DNA of 15,495 nucleotides from Candidatus Zixiibacteriota bacterium (GTDB taxonomy: Bacteria; Zixibacteria; MSB-5A5; GN15; FEB-12), in contig DAOWMZ010000008.1 of NCBI GenBank assembly GCA_030642845.1, positions 1 through 15,495 of the forward strand, given 5' to 3'. Under the pieces are notes generated by a model. It was not told the origin of the DNA, ran no database searches, and saw only the letters and a program-made list of their open reading frames with translations. The number at the start of each line of letters is the position of its first letter. Position 1 is the first letter of the stretch. This document shows positions 7,235 to 13,545 of the stretch, piece after piece. The translations under genes were made by a program, and so were the position numbers.

Positions 7235-8269
7235 CTACCAATCAACCCGTTTAACAGGGAACTGTTCTGAATAAACATCAATATAAGCTTCTTCCGGTGC
7301 TGCATAAGCATCCTTTTCAACCGATTCAATCGCTTCATCAATTTCCTGATTTATCTGTTCAACCAATGCTTCTCTTTTGGTTGTAGTAAGAATTTTAAGA
7401 TCCATCAGAATTTTTTCAGCTATTTGCAGCGGATCTTTTCTTTTCCATTCTTCAAGTTCTTCCTGAGTTCGATAATCGGCCGGATCAATTTCTGAATGGC
7501 CGTACCAGCGATAGGTTTTGCACTCGATTAATGTAGGACCTTCTCCTTTACGAGCTTTAGATATAGCTTCGGAGGCAGTTTTATGAACAGTAAAAACGTT
7601 ATTACCATCAATTGTGATCCCTGGAAAACCGTAAGCTTTGGCTCGGTCGGAAAAATCTTCAATTCCAGCCTGAAGGGTTGATGGGACCGATTCCGCCCAG
7701 AGGTTATTCTGACAGATATAGACTATTGGTAGATTATGAATACCGGCATAATTTAAAGCTTCGTGCCAACCACCGCGCGATGTTGATCCTTCGCCAAAAA
7801 AAGCCAAAACCACATTGTCTTTTTTCATAATCTTAAATCCCATAGCACAACCAGTGCCCACAACGGTCTGTCCGGCCAGAGTTGAAGAGGGCGTGATAAC
7901 CCCTTTTGCCTTCCATCCATAATGACAGGGGTGGCTTTTCCCCTTATCCGGAGAGCTTTCTCTGGCATAAACCTGAGCAATAATTTTATCGAGAGGAACG
8001 CCTTTGGTGACATTAGCACCGATTTCTCTGTGAGAAGGGGCGATTATATCTTCATCGCGAAGTCCATAAGTCGGACCAACAGTCGTTGCTTCCTGGCCAA
8101 CCGCTGAAAAATAGGTTCCGGCAAAGCGACCCTGACGGTAAAGCTTGCGAAAACGTTCATCCAATAATCTGGTTTTTAACAGATTGTCAAAAAGACCCAG
8201 CATAGTTTTTTTAGGTAAACTAATCTGATTTGCTTTTGAATCTACTGTCTTTTTTTTATTAATGGGCAT
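7235..8269 (-). CDS. 2-oxo acid dehydrogenase E1 component, alpha subunit
   Basis: 344 residues; first gene of the minus-strand operon. The thiamine-diphosphate motif runs from GEG (159-161) to QNN (187-189). GEG in place of the commoner GDG, plus HYGWKAKGVITPSSTLAGQ at about 116-134, resemble branched-chain 2-oxo acid dehydrogenase alpha subunits. The YRWYGHSEIDPADYRT segment is more like pyruvate or acetoin enzymes. The expected reaction is decarboxylation of a 2-oxo acid with transfer to lipoyl-E2. The first 20 residues are Lys-rich and probably disordered. The start is supported by AGGAGG (8274-8279 on the complementary strand) 4 bases upstream. Enzyme class is firm; the substrate (branched-chain, pyruvate or acetoin) cannot be decided here. 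Confidence 0.93.
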   Translation of the reverse strand: MPINKKKTVDSKANQISLPKKTMLGLFDNLLKTRLLDERFRKLYRQGRFAGTYFSAVGQEATTVGPTYGLRDEDIIAPSHREIGANVTKGVPLDKIIAQVYARESSPDKGKSHPCHYGWKAKGVITPSSTLAGQTVVGTGCAMGFKIMKKDNVVLAFFGEGSTSRGGWHEALNYAGIHNLPIVYICQNNLWAESVPSTLQAGIEDFSDRAKAYGFPGITIDGNNVFTVHKTASEAISKARKGEGPTLIECKTYRWYGHSEIDPADYRTQEELEEWKRKDPLQIAEKILMDLKILTTTKREALVEQINQEIDEAIESVEKDAYAAPEEAYIDVYSEQFPVKRVDW

Positions 8270-8567
8270 TTAACCTCCTGAAGCTTATTTTAAAATATAT
8301 AAATTACTAATATTATTCAAGTTTCTTTTTCAAAACCCTAACATTGTTTACGCACTTTGGTTCCATATATTATTATATGACTCAATTGAAGAATTATAAT
8401 TAAGTTCTTAGCCGTATATTCTTAAAAAATCAATTCATACTCATATTTTTAATCTTTGATAATTTACAATGTAACACATAATGTCATAATTTATAAAGTT
8501 CACTTTAATAGATTATTTATTTAAATTTTTAATAAATCTTCGATTATAGCCGTATAGTTATAGGTAT

Positions 8568-8591
8568 TACATCAACATAGTGTGTGATGTA
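8568..8591. promoter_or_regulatory. Inverted repeat, possible operator
   Basis: Arms TACATCA and TGATGTA are perfectly complementary (7 bp) around a 10-base spacer. The centre lies about 155 bases before perR and 310 before the dehydrogenase operon. The centre-to-centre arm distance of 17 bases, about one and a half turns, is not typical of one helical repeat, so binding by a dimer is only a possibility. Confidence 0.3.
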
Positions 8592-8695
8592 TGCCATAGT
8601 CCCGCAGTTATATAGATTGTATTCTCGTAATAATTATTAAAATCTTCAAAAAATGGGAACTAATAATTTTATATTCGGTTATGTAGTAATTAAGA

Positions 8696-8718
8696 ATAAC
8701 AATAACTATTATTGTTAT
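8696..8718. promoter_or_regulatory. Putative PerR/Fur-family operator upstream of perR
   Basis: Perfect inverted repeat with 9-bp arms ATAACAATA and TATTGTTAT and a 5-base spacer, ending 16 bases before the perR start. The AT-rich composition and size resemble Fur-family boxes such as the PerR box TTATAATNATTATAA, though the match is not exact. Its place directly before a Fur-family gene suggests autoregulation and possibly control of the whole downstream block. Confidence 0.6.
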
Positions 8719-8734
8719 AGATTTTGAGGTTATT

Positions 8735-9130
8735 ATGAAAGAAAAATTATTTCGAAGAAGTTCCCGAAAACGAGATGTGATTCTTGAGGAACTAAGAAAA
8801 GTAATAACTCACCCTACTGCAGCTATTCTGTATAATCTCGTTCGCAAGCGGATTCCAAATATCAGCTTGGGAACAATCTACCGGAACTTGGATCAAATGG
8901 CTAAAAAGGGTATTATTCAGAAATTGGATGTTGCCGGTAAAGAAGCTCGTTTTGACGGTAATATTAACAAGCATTATCATATTTTATGTACCGTGTGTGG
9001 CAGGATTGATGATGTTCACGAAATTTCATATGACAATAAAAAAATTGAAATGGCAAAAATTATTAACGGTTATCAAGTCAGTGGTTACCATTTGAATTAT
9101 TATGGAATCTGTTCTGACTGTAAACAATAA
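8735..9130 (+). CDS. perR: Fur-family transcriptional regulator, PerR-like
   Basis: 131 residues. An N-terminal winged helix (about 10-70, with HPTA at 26-29 and SLGTIYRNL at 44-52) is followed by a dimer and metal domain. All five residues that bind the regulatory metal in Bacillus subtilis PerR are matched with a constant offset of 11: His26, Asp74, His80, His82 and Asp93. Two CxxC pairs (Cys85/Cys88 and Cys126/Cys129) give the structural zinc site. Asp74 is the residue usually taken to separate peroxide-sensing PerR from iron-sensing Fur. PerR proteins repress peroxide-defence genes until metal-catalysed oxidation of the sensing histidines. Peroxiredoxin, superoxide reductase, rubrerythrins and ferritin lie directly downstream. 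TGAGGT precedes ATG 8735. Confidence 0.9.
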   Translation: MKEKLFRRSSRKRDVILEELRKVITHPTAAILYNLVRKRIPNISLGTIYRNLDQMAKKGIIQKLDVAGKEARFDGNINKHYHILCTVCGRIDDVHEISYDNKKIEMAKIINGYQVSGYHLNYYGICSDCKQ

Positions 9131-9169
9131 AGTTTTAAAAAATCAAATATCAAAGCGGAGGTTAAGGAA

Positions 9170-9607
9170 ATGTCAACCAAAGAAACACAAGAAAAGATTA
9201 TCGACAACATGCGTCGCTGGCAAAAAATTGAAAACTCATCAGTAGCTTCTACCGGAAAAGTTATTGAAAAGACTGAGAATCCATTGATTCGTCTGGTTAT
9301 GGAGATTATTCAACGCGACTCGCAAATGCATTATCGGATTCAGGAGATGATTATTAATAGCCTGGAAGCAGGAACAATTTCACTCAATCCTGACGAATTG
9401 ACCAACGTTTGGGATTTGATAGAAAAACATATCAAGCTTGAAGAGAAGACCGTTGAACTTGCCAATGAAGCCAAAGAAGCTCTCAAGGGTAAGAAGATGG
9501 TTGTTCAGGAATATCTTATAGATTACCTGCTTATTGATGAAGAGAAACATAATAAAATTCTTGAGACACTGGAAACAATTAAAAAGGGAATGTATCCCTA
9601 CGGATGA
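9170..9607 (+). CDS. Ferritin-like helical protein of unknown function
   Basis: 145 residues, predicted almost wholly helical, with four amphipathic stretches (about 5-30, 36-67, 75-106 and 110-140). No named family was recognised with confidence. Possible metal ligands sit where a ferritin-like four-helix bundle would place them: Glu45, Asp50 and His54 in helix two; Glu85, His87 and Glu91/92 in helix three; and an ExxH motif (Glu124-His127) in helix four. No signal peptide or cysteine is present. It is the first gene after perR and precedes peroxiredoxin, so a role in iron or peroxide handling is a reasonable inference. GGAGG lies about 8 bases before ATG 9170. An alternative is a simple helical partner protein with no metal. 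Confidence 0.7.
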   Translation: MSTKETQEKIIDNMRRWQKIENSSVASTGKVIEKTENPLIRLVMEIIQRDSQMHYRIQEMIINSLEAGTISLNPDELTNVWDLIEKHIKLEEKTVELANEAKEALKGKKMVVQEYLIDYLLIDEEKHNKILETLETIKKGMYPYG

Positions 9608-9650
9608 AACTAATAATAAGAAGAAATAATAATATTAATTGGAGATTATG

Positions 9651-10238
9651 ATGTCAAGTTTAGTAACCAAAGAAGCCCCGGATTTTACTGCTCAAGCGGT
9701 AATGGGAAACAATTCAATCGAAGAGTTGAAGCTTTCTGATTATCGCAGCAAGTATGTAGTCTTGTTTTTCTACCCACTCGATTTCACTTTTGTTTGCCCG
9801 TCAGAAATTATCGCATTTGATAAGGCTCTGACAGAATTCAAAAATAAAAATACCGAAGTTATTGGTGTTTCGGTTGATTCACAGTTTACTCATTTTGCAT
9901 GGAAGAATACCGAACCAAAAGATGGTGGTATTGGACAGATAAAATATCCGCTTGTTGCAGATTTGAATAAAAACATTTCCCGCAACTACGGAGTTTTGTT
10001 TGATGAATCAGTGGCCTTACGAGGTCTTTTCCTTATTGACAAAGAAGGTATAATTCGCCATTCTGTTATCAATGATCTTCCATTAGGTAGAAATGTTGAA
10101 GAGGCCTTGCGCATGGTTGATGCTTTGCAATTCACAGAAAATCAGGGCGAAGTATGTCCGGCCAATTGGAAAGATGGTGAAAGGGGTATGAAGCCTACTG
10201 CTGAGGGAGTGGCTGAGTATTTAGCAGAAACAGTATAA
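9651..10238 (+). CDS. Typical 2-Cys peroxiredoxin (AhpC/Prx1 type)
   Basis: 195 residues from ATG 9651. I preferred this start over ATG 9648 and a TTG at 9639 because GGAG (9641-9644) then sits 6 bases away. The enzyme reduces hydrogen peroxide and organic peroxides in the cytoplasm. Seen: peroxidatic Cys49 in FTFVCPSE and resolving Cys169 in GEVCPANW, so a typical two-cysteine dimer is expected. The motifs tied to sensitivity toward over-oxidation are present in variant form: GGIG for GGLG and a C-terminal YL for YF. Its reductant is not obvious in the window (no ahpF or thioredoxin reductase). It is followed by a strong stem-loop before the superoxide reductase gene. Confidence 0.95.
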   Translation: MSSLVTKEAPDFTAQAVMGNNSIEELKLSDYRSKYVVLFFYPLDFTFVCPSEIIAFDKALTEFKNKNTEVIGVSVDSQFTHFAWKNTEPKDGGIGQIKYPLVADLNKNISRNYGVLFDESVALRGLFLIDKEGIIRHSVINDLPLGRNVEEALRMVDALQFTENQGEVCPANWKDGERGMKPTAEGVAEYLAETV

Positions 10239-10244
10239 TAAATG

Positions 10245-10278
10245 TTACTTGACGGGAGAAATCCCGTCGAGTAATTTT
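10245..10278 (+). terminator. Strong stem-loop with T-run between peroxiredoxin and superoxide reductase genes
   Basis: A 13-bp stem (10245-10257 with 10262-10274, one T-G pair) is capped by a GAAA tetraloop and followed by TTTT. It begins 7 bases after the peroxiredoxin stop. This fits a rho-independent terminator or, as genes continue on the same strand, a partial terminator or a 3' stabiliser that boosts peroxiredoxin message over the rest. Confidence 0.7.
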
Positions 10279-10311
10279 GAAGATGGATATTGAAAGTGAA
10301 GGGATAGAAAA

Positions 10312-10689
10312 ATGGCAACTGAAAGAATGCAGGTATATAGGTGCGAAAAATGCGGCAACATCGTCGAAGTGATTCATGCTGCTGGTGGTACATTGGTTTG
10401 TTGTGGACAGGATATGAAATTATTGAAGGAAGGCGAAGTCGATGCCGCAACCGAAAAGCACGTTCCTGTAATAGAAAAGATTGATGGTGGCTACAAGGTC
10501 AAGGTCGGGGATGTCTCCCATCCGATGGAAGACAAGCATTACATTGAATGGATTGAGTTGATTGCCAATGGCAAAGCCTATCGTCAATTCCTCAACCCGA
10601 ATGAAAAGCCTGAAGCGACTTTTATGATAGTAGCTGATAGTGTGACTGCCCGCGAATACTGTAATCTTCACGGATTATGGAAAGCATAA
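10312..10689 (+). CDS. dfx: Desulfoferrodoxin (superoxide reductase)
   Basis: 125 residues, usual length. Reduces superoxide to hydrogen peroxide without making oxygen, using electrons from rubredoxin. The N-terminal desulforedoxin-like domain (about 1-37) has the FeCys4 set Cys11, Cys14, Cys30 and Cys31. The catalytic domain carries the full Fe(His)4Cys site: His50 in EKHVP, His70 and His76 in SHPMEDKH, and Cys117 with His120 in EYCNLH. Glu48, the usual sixth-position glutamate, is also present. It is thus the two-iron class. AAGGGA precedes ATG 10312. A rubredoxin and an NADPH-linked flavoprotein follow in the same block and could supply electrons; the peroxide made could pass to the two rubrerythrin-like proteins or to peroxiredoxin. 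Confidence 0.97.
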   Translation: MATERMQVYRCEKCGNIVEVIHAAGGTLVCCGQDMKLLKEGEVDAATEKHVPVIEKIDGGYKVKVGDVSHPMEDKHYIEWIELIANGKAYRQFLNPNEKPEATFMIVADSVTAREYCNLHGLWKA

Positions 10690-10712
10690 ATTGAACCTGA
10701 AGGGAGATGGTA

Positions 10713-11159
10713 ATGAAAACAGCAGAAGAAATCCTGGATTTTGCAATACAAAAAGAACAGGAAGCATCCAACTTTTACAATGATCTTGCCAACAGATCTG
10801 AGCTTAAGAATATTAAAGAAGTATTTTTGGGATTTGCCAAAGAAGAACAGGGGCACAAAGCAAAACTCGAAAGAGTCAAAAGCGGTAAACTTTTGCTCGA
10901 AGCAGAGAAAAAAATTGCCGATCTGCAAATCGGCGATCATCTCGTGGAGATAGAGCTTGATGCTACTATCGGGTATCAGGAAGCATTGATTGTAGCCATG
11001 AAGGCTGAAAAAGAGGCTTATAAGCTCTACAATAGTCTTGCCGAAGCCACCAACAATGCCGGTCTTAAAGAGATTTTGCTCGGTCTGGCCCAGGAAGAAG
11101 CAAAACACAAATTACGTTTTGAAATTGAATATGATGATATGATATTACTTGAAAATTAA
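10713..11159 (+). CDS. Rubrerythrin-like diiron protein without rubredoxin domain
   Basis: 148 residues from ATG 10713. The upstream in-frame ATG 10707 directly abuts the ribosome site AGGGAG, so the later start is better. It is a ferritin-like four-helix bundle with two matching halves. Helix one has Glu15/Glu17 and helix two an ExxH (Glu45-His48, in AKEEQGHK). Helix three has Glu99/Glu101 and helix four an ExxH (Glu129-His132, in AQEEAKHK). These fit the diiron ligand pattern of rubrerythrins, which reduce hydrogen peroxide to water. No CxxC rubredoxin module is present, and the protein has no cysteine at all, so electrons would have to come from a separate rubredoxin such as the one at 12352. 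Its stop is followed 17 bases later by another relative. Confidence 0.88.
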   Translation: MKTAEEILDFAIQKEQEASNFYNDLANRSELKNIKEVFLGFAKEEQGHKAKLERVKSGKLLLEAEKKIADLQIGDHLVEIELDATIGYQEALIVAMKAEKEAYKLYNSLAEATNNAGLKEILLGLAQEEAKHKLRFEIEYDDMILLEN

Positions 11160-11176
11160 TGAATCAAGGGGATCTT

Positions 11177-11680
11177 ATGACAATCGAAGAAGCCATCAAA
11201 ACGGCTATTGAATATGAAAAAAAAGTTCGAGATTGCTACCTTAACAATCTTGACGATATATCTGATGAAATGGGTCGGAGAGTTTTTAAAGTGCTGGGTG
11301 ACGAAGAGCAGGGGCATATAGATTTCCTTGAGAGTCAGTTAGCTGGATGGGAAAAAACCGGAAAAGTCTCATCGAGCAATTTAAAATCAGTTGTTCCTTC
11401 GCAGGAGATAATCAAAAAAGGGGTAAAACAACTGGACAACAAATTGAGGGAAAATAAATTTGAAACCGAATTGGAGATGCTCAAAAAAGCATTAGTTCTG
11501 GAGCATGAGACATCCGATTTTTATCGTAAAATGTTTAATGAAGTGGACAGTAATAGTGAATTTTTCAAACCGTTTCTTGAAATTGAAGATGGTCATACAG
11601 CAATAGTACAGGCTGAAATTGATTATCTAACTAACACCGGGATGTTTTTTGATTTTCAGGAATTCACAATGGAACATTAA
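11177..11680 (+). CDS. Second rubrerythrin-like diiron protein
   Basis: 167 residues from ATG 11177, chosen over ATG 11159 because AAGGGGA (11166-11172) precedes it. Another four-helix ferritin-like protein with ExxH pairs at Glu44-His47 (DEEQGH) and Glu137-His140 (IEDGH), and further acidic residues Glu14 and Glu109/Glu111 in the partner helices. A longer, charged linker (about 58-98) separates the two halves. The C-terminal tail (TGMFFDFQEFTMEH) is a pattern I associate with stand-alone rubrerythrin-type proteins. No rubredoxin domain. It has diverged strongly from the preceding gene, so this is not a recent tandem copy. Likely peroxide or iron chemistry; the exact substrate is unknown. Confidence 0.83.
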   Translation: MTIEEAIKTAIEYEKKVRDCYLNNLDDISDEMGRRVFKVLGDEEQGHIDFLESQLAGWEKTGKVSSSNLKSVVPSQEIIKKGVKQLDNKLRENKFETELEMLKKALVLEHETSDFYRKMFNEVDSNSEFFKPFLEIEDGHTAIVQAEIDYLTNTGMFFDFQEFTMEH

Positions 11681-11731
11681 TTTCCTTGTGTGCAGATAAA
11701 TTGTATTTGAAATAAAAGGAGATCGTACTTT

Positions 11732-12247
11732 ATGATTAGCAAAAAGATGGAAGATGCTATAAATGATCAGGTAACAGCAGAAATTTATTCGGCGCATCTG
11801 TATCTGTCCATGTCGGCTTATTTGGAATCTATTGATCTTCCCGGTTTTGCTCATTGGATGCAAATTCAATATCAGGAAGAGATTTCACATGCCTTTAAAA
11901 TGTTTAACTACATTATTGAACGTGATGGTCGTTCCAGGATTTCACAGATAGACGAACCGCCGTTTGAGTGGAATTCGGTGCTGGATGTTTTTGAAGTAGC
12001 CTATGCCCACGAACAAAAAGTAACCGGTCTGATAAACAATTTAGTAGATATCGCTTTGGATGAAAAAGATCATGCATCCCACATATTTTTGCAGTGGTTT
12101 GTTAATGAACAGGTTGAAGAAGAAGCAACTGCTAAGGGAATAATCCAACATCTGAAACTTCTCGGTGACTCCAAAGCGGGACTTTTTCAGGTTGATCGTG
12201 AATTGGGTCAGCGGGTCTTTACACCTTCTACTGATACAGCGCAATAG
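11732..12247 (+). CDS. ftnA: Ferritin (FtnA type)
   Basis: 171 residues, typical of bacterial non-haem ferritin, which forms 24-subunit iron-storage shells. All ferroxidase-centre residues of Escherichia coli FtnA occur at identical numbers: Glu17, Glu50, His53, Glu94, Gln127 and Glu130. The third-site residues Glu49, Glu126 and Glu129 are also present. The numbering match supports ATG 11732, preceded by AAAGGAGATCG. No haem-ligand methionine typical of bacterioferritin was evident. Storing free iron next to peroxide defence limits Fenton chemistry, and the gene lies inside the PerR-headed block. Identification is firm. Confidence 0.96.
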   Translation: MISKKMEDAINDQVTAEIYSAHLYLSMSAYLESIDLPGFAHWMQIQYQEEISHAFKMFNYIIERDGRSRISQIDEPPFEWNSVLDVFEVAYAHEQKVTGLINNLVDIALDEKDHASHIFLQWFVNEQVEEEATAKGIIQHLKLLGDSKAGLFQVDRELGQRVFTPSTDTAQ

Positions 12248-12351
12248 TATTTATTATATCAGGTTTTGCAAGTAAAGCCAAAGAGGAAGGTTTCGTTCAG
12301 GTTCACTCATTTTTGAAGAATTGGTAACAGGGAAATATTTGGATAAATATT

Positions 12352-12513
12352 ATGAAAAAATATGTTTGTGATGTTTGCGGATGGGTTTATGATCCGAAAG
12401 CAGGATTGCCTGAAGAAGGGATTAAACCCGGAACACCATTTGAAGATTTACCTGATGATTTTGTTTGCCCTGATTGTGGTGCTGGTAAAGATGACTTTTC
12501 ACAGGCAGATTAA
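12352..12513 (+). CDS. Rubredoxin
   Basis: Only 53 residues and easily missed. One-electron carrier with a single iron bound by four cysteines: CDVCG (Cys6, Cys9) and CPDCG (Cys39, Cys42). The aromatic and acidic core [22 protein letters not shown] is classic rubredoxin. It should carry electrons to desulfoferrodoxin and to the rubrerythrin-like proteins that lack this module. The upstream region gives only a weak ribosome site (GGAT at 12341-12344), which sits in the loop of a small hairpin. The gene is followed 35 bases later by an NADPH-dependent flavoprotein that may be its reductase. Confidence 0.97.
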   Translation: MKKYVCDVCGWVYDPKAGLPEEGIKPGTPFEDLPDDFVCPDCGAGKDDFSQAD

Positions 12514-12548
12514 GAATTATAAATAACAAGATTAGAATCGGGAGGGTC

Positions 12549-13376
12549 ATGGCGGTTAAAGAACTAAATGCAATAGTAAGTCAAAGAATAGAAGTGACAC
12601 CTGGCTTGATTAAATTGAGAGTTATTCCTGAAGGATGGGAGTTACCGGATTTTAAACCGGGACAGTACTGTGTTTTGGGATTGCCCGGCTCAGCATCAAG
12701 ATGCCCGTCAACTGACCCCGAAGAAAAAACGCCAGATCCTGATAAAATCATAATGCGTGCATATTCTGTAGCTTCATCATCGGTTGCTAAAAAGTATATT
12801 GAGTTTTATATAGGGCTGATTCGTTCCGGATCGTTAACGCCCCGGTTATTGAATTTAAAACCGGGTGATAAACTTTGGATGGGATCTAAATTCAAGGGTA
12901 TGTTTACATTGTCAGAAGTTCCCAGTGAATTCAATGTAGTTTTAGCTGCCACCGGAACCGGTGTTGCTCCCTATATGAGTATGATCCGCACTGAATTAGC
13001 AAAGGGAGTCAGACATCGATTTGCTGTTATCCATGGAGCCTGCCATTCATCAGATCTGGGTTATAATGATGAGTTGACAACTCTGGCATCGGCTAATAAT
13101 AACTTTACCTATATACCGATATTGAGCCTTGCCCATGAGGAAGTTGCACCCTGGAATGGCCATGAAGGTTTTGTACAAAAATTATGGATTGATGGTACTC
13201 TTGAAAAAGCCTGGGGACTTAAACCCACGCCCGAAAATACGCATGTATTTTTATGCGGAAACCCATTGATGATAAAACCCATGACAGAAATTTTGGAAAA
13301 AGAGGGTTTTAAAAAGCATTCAAAAAAGGAATCAGGGCAGATTCATACAGAGCAGTATTTCGTAAAACTCTCATAA
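12549..13376 (+). CDS. Ferredoxin/rubredoxin-NADP reductase (FNR family)
   Basis: 275 residues. FAD domain first (about 1-120), with RAYS (residues 70-73) contacting the flavin. NAD(P) domain next, with ATGTGVAP (134-141) and the CGNP motif (236-239). The architecture matches bacterial Fpr-type ferredoxin-NADP reductases, which pass electrons between NADPH and small carriers. A Pro- and charge-rich stretch (about residues 47-67) precedes the flavin motif and is longer than I expect for the family. GGAGG (12541-12545) lies 3 bases before ATG. Being next to rubredoxin, with superoxide reductase upstream and no ferredoxin in view, it may act as NADPH:rubredoxin reductase (inference). Enzyme family is firm, partner is not. 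Confidence 0.9.
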   Translation: MAVKELNAIVSQRIEVTPGLIKLRVIPEGWELPDFKPGQYCVLGLPGSASRCPSTDPEEKTPDPDKIIMRAYSVASSSVAKKYIEFYIGLIRSGSLTPRLLNLKPGDKLWMGSKFKGMFTLSEVPSEFNVVLAATGTGVAPYMSMIRTELAKGVRHRFAVIHGACHSSDLGYNDELTTLASANNNFTYIPILSLAHEEVAPWNGHEGFVQKLWIDGTLEKAWGLKPTPENTHVFLCGNPLMIKPMTEILEKEGFKKHSKKESGQIHTEQYFVKLS

Positions 13377-13424
13377 TTGCTTTTAAGATATTGTAAAAGA
13401 AGTCTGTCTTAGGAAGGTATTATA

Positions 13425-13544
13425 ATGATTGATTGGTTTACAGGATTGCATCCCGTTATGCAAGCACTATTGGCAACAATTTTCACCTGGTTTATGACAG
13501 CTCTTGGGGCGGCTCTTGTTTTTCCTGTAAAAGAGAAGTCGTAA
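13425..13544 (+). pseudogene. N-terminal part of ZIP transporter, out of frame with the rest
   Basis: Reading from ATG 13425 (AGGAAGG upstream) gives 39 residues beginning MIDWFTGLHPVMQALLAT and ending ALVFPVKEKS before TAA 13542. This is the expected first membrane helix of a ZIP transporter, which should continue as RKVLDGMLGF. That continuation is found in the +1 frame. A single extra A in the run AAAA at 13529-13532 would explain the break: with three A's the frame reads VFPVKRSRKVLDGML without a stop. Confidence 0.8.
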
Positions 13545-13545
13545 A

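Larger units (their letters stand above)
8270..8734. promoter_or_regulatory. AT-rich divergent control region
   Basis: 465 bases without a convincing gene, between the start of the dehydrogenase operon (minus) and perR (plus). It must hold promoters for both. A weak minus-strand candidate is TTGAAT (complement of 8315-8320) with TATATT (complement of 8294-8299), but spacing is only 15. Other structure: a CATATA/TATATG inverted repeat at 8364-8379, the palindrome AATTATAATT at 8392-8401, a direct repeat TAGCCGTATA at 8409-8418 and 8547-8556, and inverted repeats at 8568-8591 and 8696-8718 (listed separately). Confidence 0.6.

Noticed and set aside
10713..11680. Recent tandem duplication of the two rubrerythrin-like genes
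   Set aside because: Beyond the ExxH motifs the proteins are poorly alike and differ in length and linker, so any duplication is ancient.
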